From assembly GCF_018130615.1 (NCBI RefSeq), contig NZ_JAFCKB010000012.1, forward strand, positions 143,780 through 207,779: DNA of 64,000 nt, written 5' to 3'. A model generated the notes under the pieces. It saw only the letters and a list, made by a program, of their open reading frames with translations. It did no database searches and was not told the DNA's origin. Shown here one piece after another: positions 35,504 through 45,295 of this stretch (the first letter of the stretch is position 1; each line of letters starts with the position of its first letter). The DNA is from Bradyrhizobium manausense. Lineage in GTDB: Bacteria > Pseudomonadota > Alphaproteobacteria > Rhizobiales > Xanthobacteraceae. The position numbers and the translations under genes were made by a program.

Positions 35504-37600
35504 ATGAGCGAGGTCGCGGCCACGCCCCTGCCAAATCTATGGGACGACGCGTTCGCTGCCGGGCTCGATGAAGCAGGCCAGTTGCTGTATCGCTCGAACC
35601 TGCTCGGAGCCGATCTACGCATCACCAATTTCGGCGGCGGCAACACCTCGGCCAAGATCGAGATGAAGGATCCGCTGACGCGCGAGAACGTGCGCGTGCT
35701 CTGGGTCAAAGGCTCTGGCGGTGACATTGGCTCGATGAAGCGCGACGGCTTTTCGACGCTGTACCTCGACAGGCTCGAGAGCCTGAAAGGGCTCTATCGC
35801 GGCCTCGCTCACGAGGATGAGATGGTCGCCTTGTTCAATCACTGTACCTTCGATCTCAATCCGCGCGCGACGTCGATTGATACGCCTTTGCATGCCTTCG
35901 TACCGCACCAGCACGTCGATCACGTCCATGCCGATGCGGTCATCGCCATTGCCGCCTCAGAAGACGCTGAGCGTCTGACCCGAGAGGTATTTGGCGGTAA
36001 GCTCGGATTCCTGCCGTGGCAGCGGCCCGGCTTCGATCTCGGCCTGAAGCTCGGCGAGATGGCCGCGCGCCATCCTGACTATGTCGGCGTGGTCCTCGGC
36101 GGCCATGGGCTCTTCACCTGGGCCGAGACGTCGAAAGCCTGTTACGAGATGACTTTGCGCGTGATTCAGCAGGCGGCCGATTGGCTTGCCGCGCATGAAC
36201 AGAATCCGGCCTTCGGCGGCGCCAAGGTCCAGACGGCCTTGCCGGAAAAGCGCCGTGCGATCGCGGCCCGGCTGATGCCGCTGATCCGCGGCAAGATCTC
36301 TGCGGATGAGCGCAAGATCGGCCATTTCACCGATGCCCCGGAGGTGCTGGAGTTCGTCAACTCCCAGGCGCTGACGAAGCTGGCGCCGCTTGGCACCTCC
36401 TGTCCGGATCACTTTCTTCGCACCAAGATCCGGCCGCTGCTGCTGCCCTACGATCCCGCGCGCGACAATCTCGATGAGGTGATCGTCGGCCTCGATGACG
36501 TGCTCGCCGCTTACCGGCGCGATTACGCCGCCTATTACGAGCGCTGCAAGCATCCGAATTCGCCGGCCATGCGCGATCCCAACGCGGTCGTGTATCTCGC
36601 ACCGGGAATCGGCATGTTCACGTTTGCCAAGGACAAGGCGACGGCCCGCGTCGCGGCCGAGTTCTACGTCAACGCGATCAACGTCATGCGGGGCGCCTCG
36701 GGCGTCAGCGCCTATGTCGGCCTTGCCGAGGAGGAAGCTTTCAATATCGAATATTGGCTGCTGGAAGAGGCCAAGCTCCAGCGCATGCCCAAGCCGAAAT
36801 CGCTCGCCGGTCGGATCGCCTATGTGACCGGCGGCGCAGGCGGCATTGGCGGGGCGACCGCGCAGCGGCTGCTCGGTGAAGGCGCTTGCCTCGTCATTGC
36901 GGATATCGACGAGAAGGCATTGAACGAGGGCGTCGCGGCGATCGCCAAACGCCATGGCCGTGACGCGGCCATCGGTGTCAAGCTTGATGTGACCGACGAG
37001 GCGGCGGTGATCGCCTCGTTTGAAGAAGCCGCGCGCGCGTTCGGCGGCATAGATATCGTCGTCTCGAATGCCGGGATTGCCTCGGCTTCGCCTGTCGAGG
37101 ACACGAGTCTCGGACTGTGGCAAAAGAATATGGACATTCTCGCCACCGGCTATTTCCTCGTCTCGCGCGAGGCATTTCGGCTGATGCAACGCCAGAACAT
37201 CGGCGGCGCCATCATCTTCGTTGCTTCGAAGAACGGCCTCGCTGCTTCGGCTGGCGCTTCGGCCTATTGCGCCGCCAAGGCGTCGGAAATCCATCTGGCT
37301 CGCTGCCTGGCGCTGGAAGGAGCAGTGCATGGCATCCGCGTCAACACGGTCAATCCGGACGCGGTGTTGCGCGGCTCCAAGATCTGGGAGGGCGAGTGGC
37401 GCCAGCAGCGTGCGGCGTCCAATAAGGTCGCGGAGGACCAGCTCGAGGAAGTCTACCGCCAGCGTTCGATGCTCAAGCTGTCGGTATTCCCGGAGGATAT
37501 CGCCGAGGGTGTCTACTTCTTCGCGTCCGACCTTTCGGCCAAGTCGACCGGCAACATCCTCAACGTCGATGCCGGCAACGCCCAGGCTTTCACACGATGA
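35504..37600 (+). CDS. rhaD: Bifunctional rhamnulose-1-phosphate aldolase / lactaldehyde (alcohol) dehydrogenase RhaD
   Basis: A 698-residue two-domain enzyme. Residues about 1-420 form a class II aldolase/adducin domain with GGGNTSAKIE, the metal-site histidines in HQHVDHVHADAV (about 135-146) and GGHGLFTWA. Residues about 435-698 form an SDR domain with VTGGAGGIGG, NAGIASASP and Y588-x3-K592. This fusion cleaves rhamnulose 1-phosphate and acts on the lactaldehyde product; it is typical of rhizobial rhamnose loci. Its stop overlaps the rhaI start (ATGA). Confidence 0.92.
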   Translation: MSEVAATPLPNLWDDAFAAGLDEAGQLLYRSNLLGADLRITNFGGGNTSAKIEMKDPLTRENVRVLWVKGSGGDIGSMKRDGFSTLYLDRLESLKGLYRGLAHEDEMVALFNHCTFDLNPRATSIDTPLHAFVPHQHVDHVHADAVIAIAASEDAERLTREVFGGKLGFLPWQRPGFDLGLKLGEMAARHPDYVGVVLGGHGLFTWAETSKACYEMTLRVIQQAADWLAAHEQNPAFGGAKVQTALPEKRRAIAARLMPLIRGKISADERKIGHFTDAPEVLEFVNSQALTKLAPLGTSCPDHFLRTKIRPLLLPYDPARDNLDEVIVGLDDVLAAYRRDYAAYYERCKHPNSPAMRDPNAVVYLAPGIGMFTFAKDKATARVAAEFYVNAINVMRGASGVSAYVGLAEEEAFNIEYWLLEEAKLQRMPKPKSLAGRIAYVTGGAGGIGGATAQRLLGEGACLVIADIDEKALNEGVAAIAKRHGRDAAIGVKLDVTDEAAVIASFEEAARAFGGIDIVVSNAGIASASPVEDTSLGLWQKNMDILATGYFLVSREAFRLMQRQNIGGAIIFVASKNGLAASAGASAYCAAKASEIHLARCLALEGAVHGIRVNTVNPDAVLRGSKIWEGEWRQQRAASNKVAEDQLEEVYRQRSMLKLSVFPEDIAEGVYFFASDLSAKSTGNILNVDAGNAQAFTR

Positions 37601-38895
37601 GCACGCCGTTTTCGATTAGCGCGGATTTCGTCGCCGAGCAGAACGCGCGGCTCGAAGGCGCGACCACTGAAGACTTCGACGCCCTGAAGCGCGCGCTGAC
37701 GCGACACGGGATCGACGCAGAGGTCCTGGTGCAGAAGGTGATGGCCTTCGGTGTTGCCATTCCGACCTGGGGAGTCGGCACGGGAGGCACGCGATTTGCC
37801 CGCTTTCCGGGGCCGGGTGAGCCGCGCAATGTCTTCGAAAAGATCGATGATTGCGCCGTGATTCAACAATTGGCGCGGGCAACCCCGACGGTCTCGCCGC
37901 ACATCCCGTGGGACAAGGTCGACGACTATGGCGCCTTGCGCGAACAGGCCGCGACGCACGGCCTTGCCTTCGATGCGGTCAACTCCAACACGTTCCAGGA
38001 TCAGCCGGGGCAGGAGCTTTCGTACAAGTTCGGCTCGCTGTCACATACCGATGCGCGTGTGCGCGTGCAAGCCATCGCCCATAACGTCGAATGTATCGAG
38101 ATCGGCCGCAAGCTCGGCTCGAAGGCACTGACCGTCTGGATCGCCGACGGCTCGAATTTCGCCGGCCAATCGAATCTGACCAAAGCGCTCGACCGCTATG
38201 TCGACGCGATGCGCGAGATCGTCGCGGCGCTGCCCGCCGACTGGCGGGTGTTCCTCGAGCACAAGCTTTATGAGCCGGCGTTCTACTCGACCGTGATCTC
38301 GGATTGGGGGACGAGCTTTGCTGTCGCGCAGGAGCTCGGGCCCAAGGCCTATTGCCTCGTCGATCTCGGCCATCATGCGCCGAACGTGAATATCGAGCAG
38401 ATCGTTGCCCGGCTCGTCCGCTTCAACAAGCTCGCGGGTTTCCATTTCAACGATTCAAAATATGGCGACGACGATCTCGACAGCGGCTCGGTCGATCCGT
38501 TCCGGCTGTTTCTCGTCTTCAACGAGCTGATCGACGCCGAGCGTCGCAGGGCGGAAGGCTTCGCGCCCGCCTACATGATCGACCAGTCGCACAATGTGAC
38601 CGATCCGATCGAGAGTCTGATGCAATCGGCGATCGAGTTGCAGCGCGCCTATGCGCAGGCGCTCATCGTCGATCGCGCAGCGCTTGAAGCGGCGCAAGAG
38701 GCCAATGACGCGCTCGGTGCGCATCTCGAATTGAAACGTGCCTTCACCACCGACGTCTCGCCGCTCCTCGCCGTCGCCCGCATGCGGGCCGGCGGGGCGA
38801 TCGCGCCAATTGCGGCCTATCGCGCGTCCGGCTATCGGGGACGAAAGGCGATGGAACGTCCCGCCGCCGGCGGAACTTCGGCAGGCATCGTCTAG
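37597..38895 (+). CDS. rhaI: L-rhamnose isomerase RhaI (rhizobial type)
   Basis: A 432-residue TIM-barrel isomerase converting L-rhamnose to L-rhamnulose. Segments include IPTWGVGTGGTRFARFPGPGEP, AFDAVNSNTFQD, the metal-site region CLVDLGHHAPNVNIEQIVARL and GFHFNDSKYGDDDLDSG. It belongs to the Pseudomonas stutzeri/rhizobial rhamnose isomerase group rather than the E. coli RhaA group. Translationally coupled to rhaD. Confidence 0.92.
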   Translation: MSTPFSISADFVAEQNARLEGATTEDFDALKRALTRHGIDAEVLVQKVMAFGVAIPTWGVGTGGTRFARFPGPGEPRNVFEKIDDCAVIQQLARATPTVSPHIPWDKVDDYGALREQAATHGLAFDAVNSNTFQDQPGQELSYKFGSLSHTDARVRVQAIAHNVECIEIGRKLGSKALTVWIADGSNFAGQSNLTKALDRYVDAMREIVAALPADWRVFLEHKLYEPAFYSTVISDWGTSFAVAQELGPKAYCLVDLGHHAPNVNIEQIVARLVRFNKLAGFHFNDSKYGDDDLDSGSVDPFRLFLVFNELIDAERRRAEGFAPAYMIDQSHNVTDPIESLMQSAIELQRAYAQALIVDRAALEAAQEANDALGAHLELKRAFTTDVSPLLAVARMRAGGAIAPIAAYRASGYRGRKAMERPAAGGTSAGIV

Positions 38896-38989
38896 GGTAA
38901 GTGGCCCCTCGTTTTCAGGATGGTTGCTGGCCGCACGAGGTGCCGGCCTTTGCGCTTTGAGCGTTTCAAACGAATCCGCGCCGCGCTAG

Positions 38990-40162
38990 CTAGGTGAGCC
39001 GGATCCAGGCTCCATTGGCTGCGGATGATCTCACCGCGGCGTCTATGAACTTGATCCCGGCGAGGCCGTCCTCGACCGTCGGATATATCGGCGGATCCAG
39101 TGTCGAGCGGGCCTGCGGGGCCCTGATGGCACGCGCCGCCTCGGCATAGATCGTAGCGAAACCTTCGAGATAGCCCTCGGGGTGACCGGAGGGAATGCGG
39201 GTGACGCGGCTCGCCTCGCCCAAGGCACCGGCCCCGCCGCGGGTCAGGAGCTGCTTGGGCCGGCCGTAAGGCGTAAACCAGAGCTGGTTTGGATTCTCCT
39301 GCGCCCATTCGAGACCGGCTTTGCTGCCATAGATGCGCAGCGTGAGGCCGTTTTCATTGCCGACGGCGACCTGACTCGCCCACAGCATGCCCTTGGCGCC
39401 GCCCTTCCACTTCAGGAGAATTTGAACGTCGTCGTCGAGGCGCCGTCCCTCGACGAAGGTCGACAGCTGGGCCAGCAGTTCGTCGAGCTCGAGGCCGGTG
39501 ACGAAGCAAGCGAGATTGTAGGCATGAGTTCCGATGTCGCCGATGCAGCCGCCGGCGCCGGAACGCGTGGGGTCCGTGCGCCACGCCGCCTGCTTCTGGC
39601 CGCTGGCCTCCAATCGCTCCGTCAACCAATCCTGCAGATACTCGGCCTGGACCAGACGGATCTCGCCGAGATCGCCGTTCGCGATCATGGCGCGGGCCTG
39701 CCGGATCATGGGATAGCCCGTGTAATTGTGCGTCACCACAAATACCCTGCCTGTCTTCCGGACCAGCGCGACCAGCTCCTCGGCCTCGGCGACGGTCGTC
39801 GTGAGCGGCTTGTCGCAGATGACGTTGATCCCGGCTTCAAGGAAGGCCTTCGCGACCGGGCCATGCATGTGGTTGGGGGTTACGATCGAGACCGCTTCGA
39901 TGCCGTCCGCTCGCGCAGCCTCAGCCCTCGCCATCTCCTCGAAGGAGCCATAGGCACGGTCGTCGGCGATGCCGAGCTCCTTTGCGGAGGCCTTGGCTCG
40001 AACCGGATCTGACGCGAGCGCACCCGCGACCAGCTCGAACTGGTCGTCGATGCGAGCGGCAATGCGATGGATGGCGCCGATAAAGGCCCCCTGACCGCCG
40101 CCGACCATGCCGAGCCGGATACGACGATGGCCGCCAGCTTCGTTGCTTGCTTCAATAGGCAT
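38990..40162 (-). CDS. Gfo/Idh/MocA-family NAD(P)-dependent sugar oxidoreductase A
   Basis: A 390-residue oxidoreductase. The N-terminal Rossmann domain has LGMVGGGQGAFIG (18-29), with catalytic K118 in a CDKPL variant of the EKP motif. The C-terminal sheet has GDIGTHAYN (208-216), giving the D209/H213 active-site pair seen in sugar and inositol dehydrogenases. A frame upstream to 40333 is non-coding; ATG 40162 follows GAGAGGACC. Size and motifs are compatible with levoglucosan dehydrogenase-like or 3-keto-sugar-forming enzymes, but also with scyllo-inositol dehydrogenase. It is the last gene of the LacI-linked operon. Confidence 0.87.
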   Translation of the reverse strand: MPIEASNEAGGHRRIRLGMVGGGQGAFIGAIHRIAARIDDQFELVAGALASDPVRAKASAKELGIADDRAYGSFEEMARAEAARADGIEAVSIVTPNHMHGPVAKAFLEAGINVICDKPLTTTVAEAEELVALVRKTGRVFVVTHNYTGYPMIRQARAMIANGDLGEIRLVQAEYLQDWLTERLEASGQKQAAWRTDPTRSGAGGCIGDIGTHAYNLACFVTGLELDELLAQLSTFVEGRRLDDDVQILLKWKGGAKGMLWASQVAVGNENGLTLRIYGSKAGLEWAQENPNQLWFTPYGRPKQLLTRGGAGALGEASRVTRIPSGHPEGYLEGFATIYAEAARAIRAPQARSTLDPPIYPTVEDGLAGIKFIDAAVRSSAANGAWIRLT

Positions 40163-40176
40163 ATTGGTCCTCTCGC

Positions 40177-41232
40177 TCAGGAAATGCCCAGCATCTTGCG
40201 GTTCGCTGCGTCGTCGGTGCCGGAGCCTGCGAAATCGTCGAAGGCTTTCTCGGTGACCCGTATGATATGGCTTTTGATGAACTCGGCACCCTCGCGCGCA
40301 CCTTGCTCGGGATGTTTCAGCGCGCATTCCCATTCGAGCACTGCCCAGCTGTCGTAGTCGTATTGCGTGAGCTTCGAGAAGATTGCGCCGAAATCGACTT
40401 GGCCATCGCCGAGCGAGCGGAAGCGGCCAGCACGGTCGACCCAGCTTTGAAACCCGCCATAGACACCCTGGCGGCCCGTCGGATTGAATTCCGCATCCTT
40501 GACGTGGAAGGCCTTGATACGTTCGCGATAGATGTCGATGTAGTCGAGGTAGTCGAGCTGCTGCAGCACGAAGTGCGAGGGGTCGTAGAGCAGATTGGCG
40601 CGCCTGTGGTTATTTACCCGCTCCAGGAACATCTCGTAGGAGACGCCGTCGTGCAAATCCTCGCCCGGGTGGATCTCATAGGCGAGATCAACGCCATGCT
40701 CGTCCGCGTAGTCGAGGATCGGCCGCCAACGCTTAGCGAGCTCGTCGAAGGCGGCCTCGACGAGGCCGACCGGGCGCTGCGGCCAAGGATAGATGTAGGG
40801 CCAGGCTAGCGCGCCGGAGAAAGTCGCTTGTGCCGTGAGTCCGAGGCGCCTGGAGGCAAAGATCGCACGCTTGACCTGGTCGACGGCCCACTCTGTGCGG
40901 GCCTTGGCGTTGCCACGCACCTCCGGCACGGCAAAGCCGTCGAATGCGGCATCATAGGCGGGGTGAACGGCAACGAGCTGGCCTTGGAGATGGGTCGAGA
41001 GCTCGCTGATCGCAAGCCCGTGGTGCGCCGCGATTCCCTTCACCTCATCGGCATAGTCCTGCGACTCCGAGGCCTTCTTGAGGTCGAAGAGCCGCGCATC
41101 CCAGGTCGGGATCTGAACCCCCTCGTAGCCGAGCGAGGCGGCCCATCCGCAGATCGAGTCGAAGGAGTTGAATGGCGGCGCGTCGGCCGCGAACTGAGCC
41201 AGGAATATCGCCGGTCCCTTGATCATCTTCAT
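40177..41232 (-). CDS. Sugar phosphate isomerase/epimerase-family TIM-barrel protein A
   Basis: A 351-residue xylose-isomerase-like barrel. Motifs include GYEGVQIPTWDARLFDL, ELSTHLQGQLVAVHP, YEIHPGEDLHDG, NLLYDPSHFVLQQLDY, FHVKDAEF and AVLEWECALKHPE, supplying Glu, Asp and His residues for a divalent metal site. Family members isomerise sugars or act as eliminases/hydratases on 3-keto-sugars. The ATG at 41232 has AAGGAAG upstream. It is flanked by two Gfo/Idh enzymes, which suggests that its substrate is a keto-sugar made by one of them. Confidence 0.84.
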   Translation of the reverse strand: MKMIKGPAIFLAQFAADAPPFNSFDSICGWAASLGYEGVQIPTWDARLFDLKKASESQDYADEVKGIAAHHGLAISELSTHLQGQLVAVHPAYDAAFDGFAVPEVRGNAKARTEWAVDQVKRAIFASRRLGLTAQATFSGALAWPYIYPWPQRPVGLVEAAFDELAKRWRPILDYADEHGVDLAYEIHPGEDLHDGVSYEMFLERVNNHRRANLLYDPSHFVLQQLDYLDYIDIYRERIKAFHVKDAEFNPTGRQGVYGGFQSWVDRAGRFRSLGDGQVDFGAIFSKLTQYDYDSWAVLEWECALKHPEQGAREGAEFIKSHIIRVTEKAFDDFAGSGTDDAANRKMLGIS

Positions 41233-41347
41233 CGAATGCTTCCTTGTACCTGCAGGCTCTAGCAGCATGCGTCCGCTGAGCTCGATATTCACCAAACCGC
41301 GCCGCCTTCGCCGGTTCCAGGTGAACACATCTGGGGATTGTCCTGCT

Positions 41348-42508
41348 TCAGAACGTTTCCCCGGCCCACAGCGCCATCGCATCGAGGTCGGACAGCGGCG
41401 CCGGTCGCTCGACACGCGAGTGTACTGCGATCTCTCCGCCCTCGACGCTCGCCTTGAGGATCGCGTGCTTCACCTCCAGAGCGTGGCTCGCCAGCGCGCC
41501 GGAGGAGCGGTGTGGCGTGCCGTGCAGCACCGCACTTGCGAGTTCGGCGACGCCCAGGCAACGATAGTTGGCCTGGTTCGGCATGTGATCTGCCCAATTC
41601 GGCGAACGCCAGTTGGGCTTGCCGAACGGCCGGTCGTCAGCCGTAACCGAGATCCAGTCGCCACCCTTCTCGGTGTATTGCACCGCGCCGCCGAAAAAGT
41701 TGGGGTCCGGTACGCGCAGTGAGCCTTCAGTGCCGTAAAGCTCAATCGGCGGATGTCCGTGCTTCCAGACGTCCCAGCTCATCGCGAAGATGATGTCGGC
41801 GCCTGACTCGAAATGCAGCAGCGACATCACCGTCGTCGGGGTTTCAACCGCGATCGTCTTGCCGTTCATCGGCCCCTTCGAGGTGACGAGTCGCGAGGCG
41901 AAGCCGGCGCTCGCGCGCCCCTGCACCAGCGCGACGGGACCCAACAGGTTGATGAGCGCCGCGAGATAATAGGGCCCCATATCGAGGATCGGCCCGCCGC
42001 CGGGCTTGAAGAAGAAGGTTGGATCGGGATGCCAGTGCTCCATGCCATGCGACATCAGAAAGCAGGTGCCGTAAAGCACTTTGCCGATCCGTCCCGTATC
42101 CACCAACTCGCGCGCCAGCCGTGCGCCGCCGCCGAGAAAAGTATCCGGCGCGCAGCCGATCTTCAGATCGCGACGCGCTGCCTCCGCGACCAAGATCGCA
42201 GCGTCGTCGGCCTCCACCGTGATCGGCTTTTCGCCAAACACGTGCTTGCCGGCGTTAAACGCCGCGTGGCTGACGCCGTAATGCGCATTCGGCGTGGTGA
42301 GATTGACGACGATCTGGATATCGGGGCGCGCAAGTAGCGCTTCGATCGACAAAGCCTCGATGCCGAACTGCGCCGCTTGGGCTTGCGCGGCCTCAGGGCG
42401 CAGGTCGGCGCAGGCGATCAGCTTGAGATCGCGAAATCTCGGCATGTTGTGCATGTAGATCGTCGAGATGTTGCCGCATCCGACGATGCCGACTCCCAGC
42501 TTGCTCAT
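41348..42508 (-). CDS. Gfo/Idh/MocA-family NAD(P)-dependent sugar oxidoreductase B
   Basis: A 386-residue oxidoreductase with Rossmann motif GIVGCGNIS (7-15), catalytic E93-K94-P95, and ILDMGPYYLAAL (174-185). In this DMGPYY variant a tyrosine stands where enzyme A has histidine, so the two paralogues differ at the active site and probably catalyse different steps (for example one oxidises and the other reduces). ATG 42508 follows GGGGAGCGG; the upstream open frame is non-coding. It overlaps neither neighbour but is 13 bp from the next gene. Confidence 0.86.
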   Translation of the reverse strand: MSKLGVGIVGCGNISTIYMHNMPRFRDLKLIACADLRPEAAQAQAAQFGIEALSIEALLARPDIQIVVNLTTPNAHYGVSHAAFNAGKHVFGEKPITVEADDAAILVAEAARRDLKIGCAPDTFLGGGARLARELVDTGRIGKVLYGTCFLMSHGMEHWHPDPTFFFKPGGGPILDMGPYYLAALINLLGPVALVQGRASAGFASRLVTSKGPMNGKTIAVETPTTVMSLLHFESGADIIFAMSWDVWKHGHPPIELYGTEGSLRVPDPNFFGGAVQYTEKGGDWISVTADDRPFGKPNWRSPNWADHMPNQANYRCLGVAELASAVLHGTPHRSSGALASHALEVKHAILKASVEGGEIAVHSRVERPAPLSDLDAMALWAGETF

Positions 42509-42521
42509 GATCCGCTCCCCG

Positions 42522-43283
42522 TCACGCCCACGACGACACGGTCTCGCGCGCCCTGCGGGCGAAACGAGCAACGTCGTTCGGCTTGTCGTGTTCAGCGACA
42601 AACAGGGAAACCCCGGCCTCCCTCATCGCCGCGCGCAGCGCCGGCCAGTCCATGATGCCGTACCCGGGATCGGCCCAGCCGTCCTCGTCGGCGCACTGCC
42701 CCGATGGCGCGAGATCCTTGATGTGGCAGGCGACCAGGCGCTGCGCATGCTTCTTGATTTCGGCGACCGGATCGCCGCCACCCCGCACGATCCAGGCGAG
42801 ATCGGCCTCCCAGACGAGGTCGGGGGCCTCCTCGAACAGGCATTCGAGATAAGTCTTGCCGCTCGCGCTGCGGCCATATTCCCAATGATGGTTGTGCCAG
42901 CCGAATTTGACTCCCTCGCTCGTCACCGCCTTTCCGATTTCGGCAAGCTCGCGCCCGATGCTGCGCCATTCCTTTTCTCCGCCCTCGCGCTCGCCCAAGG
43001 GGGGGGCCGGTGCGAAGATGGTCTCAATGCCGAGTCCCTTGCACATCCTCGCCGTGCCGACCGCATCCTCGCGCAGTCGGTCGAGCCCGACATGGGCACT
43101 CGGCGCGGTCATCCCGTGGACATTGAGGAGCCTCTTCAACGTCTCGGGATCGTTGAACAGCGCACCCCAGGGCTCGACCATGGTGTAGCCGAGGCCGGAC
43201 AGCAGCGCGAACTGCGCCTCGAGCGGGGTGATGGAGCGGGCAGAATAGAGCTGAATGGAGAATCGGTCGATCGGCTTGGTCAT
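42522..43283 (-). CDS. Sugar phosphate isomerase/epimerase-family TIM-barrel protein B
   Basis: A 253-residue xylose-isomerase-like barrel: FSIQLYSARSITPLEAQ at the N-terminus (typical of this group), WHNHHWEYG, LVWEADLAWIVRGGGDPVAEI, ACHIKDLAP and VAEHDKP. The putative metal ligands lie in these segments. It is much shorter than the other barrel protein of the operon and from a different branch. Possible roles are 3-keto-sugar hydratase/eliminase or inosose isomerase. Confidence 0.84.
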   Translation of the reverse strand: MTKPIDRFSIQLYSARSITPLEAQFALLSGLGYTMVEPWGALFNDPETLKRLLNVHGMTAPSAHVGLDRLREDAVGTARMCKGLGIETIFAPAPPLGEREGGEKEWRSIGRELAEIGKAVTSEGVKFGWHNHHWEYGRSASGKTYLECLFEEAPDLVWEADLAWIVRGGGDPVAEIKKHAQRLVACHIKDLAPSGQCADEDGWADPGYGIMDWPALRAAMREAGVSLFVAEHDKPNDVARFARRARETVSSWA

Positions 43284-43309
43284 GTCTCGCTTTCTGCTGG
43301 GTGAAAGAT

Positions 43310-44395
<1,086 letters not shown>

Positions 44396-44401
44396 GCTGG
44401 G

Positions 44402-45295
44402 TCAGCCTTTCACCGCGCCGGCGGCGATGCCGCGCACGAACCAGCGGCCGGATCCGAAATAAACGGCGAGCGGCAATAGCGCAGTCAGCAGCGTTGCCGC
44501 CATGTCCACATTGTAGGCGCGCTCACCTTGCGTCGAATTGACGATGTTATTGAGCTGCACCGTCATCGGCAGATTGTCGCGGCCGGCGAAGACCAGCCCA
44601 AGGATAAAATCGTTCCAGATGCCGGTCGTCTGCAAGATCACCGCGACCACGATCATGGGAGTGGCCATCGGCATCATGATCCGGGCATAGATCTGGTAGA
44701 AGCCGGCGCCGTCGACGCGGGCGGCCTTGAACAACTCCACCGGAAGCGATGCGAAATAGTTGCGGAATAGCAGCGTCATCGTTGGAAGGCCGAAAATCGT
44801 GTGGATGATCACAATGGTGAAGAGCGACTGCCCGAGCCCGGTGAAGGAGAACACGCGAACCAAGGGGTAGATGAACACCTGATATGGAATGAACGCGACG
44901 ACCATCATCGCGCCGAACAGGATGTTGGCGCCGCGCACACGCCATAGTGACAGCGCGTAGCCGGTGAGCGATCCGACCAGGATGGAGATCGCGACCGACG
45001 GCACCAGGATACGCAGCGAGTTGAGAAAACCAACCTTGATGCCCTGGCACGTCAGTCCGGTGCAGGCCGACGTCCAGGCCTTGACCCACGCGTCGATGCT
45101 GGGCGCTATCGGCAAGGCCAACAGATTGCCTTGCCGGATCTCTGCCATCGGCTTCAGCGAAGTGACGACCATCACGTAGAGCGGCAGCAGGAAGTAGAGC
45201 GCGGTAATGAAGATGAAGGCATAGAGGCCCCAGCGCGCCGGGGTCATGCGCTTCGACCGCCGTGCAGCGGGCAAAGTCTGCGCCACTGCAGTCAT
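44402..45295 (-). CDS. Sugar ABC transporter permease (MalG type)
   Basis: A 297-residue inner-membrane permease. After a short cytoplasmic N-terminus it has WGLYAFIFITALYFLLPLYVM, and the EAA coupling loop LFKAARVDGAGFYQIYARIMMPMATP. The frame is open to 46249 but the extra part is the shadow of the partner permease. ATG 45295 overlaps that gene's stop (ATGA) and has AAAGGAGAGG upstream. A short cysteine-bearing periplasmic stretch (ACTGLTCQG, about 84-92) may form a disulfide. Confidence 0.88.
   Translation of the reverse strand: MTAVAQTLPAARRSKRMTPARWGLYAFIFITALYFLLPLYVMVVTSLKPMAEIRQGNLLALPIAPSIDAWVKAWTSACTGLTCQGIKVGFLNSLRILVPSVAISILVGSLTGYALSLWRVRGANILFGAMMVVAFIPYQVFIYPLVRVFSFTGLGQSLFTIVIIHTIFGLPTMTLLFRNYFASLPVELFKAARVDGAGFYQIYARIMMPMATPMIVVAVILQTTGIWNDFILGLVFAGRDNLPMTVQLNNIVNSTQGERAYNVDMAATLLTALLPLAVYFGSGRWFVRGIAAGAVKG

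Noticed and set aside
35504-37600. Frameshift or artificial fusion in rhaD
   Set aside because: The aldolase-SDR fusion is the normal form of this enzyme in rhizobial rhamnose loci.
42522-43283. Assigning this TIM-barrel protein as inosose isomerase IolI and the neighbouring Gfo/Idh as IolG
   Set aside because: Family membership alone cannot separate inositol enzymes from keto-sugar enzymes, and the cluster has its own transporter and LacI regulator far from iolCDEB.
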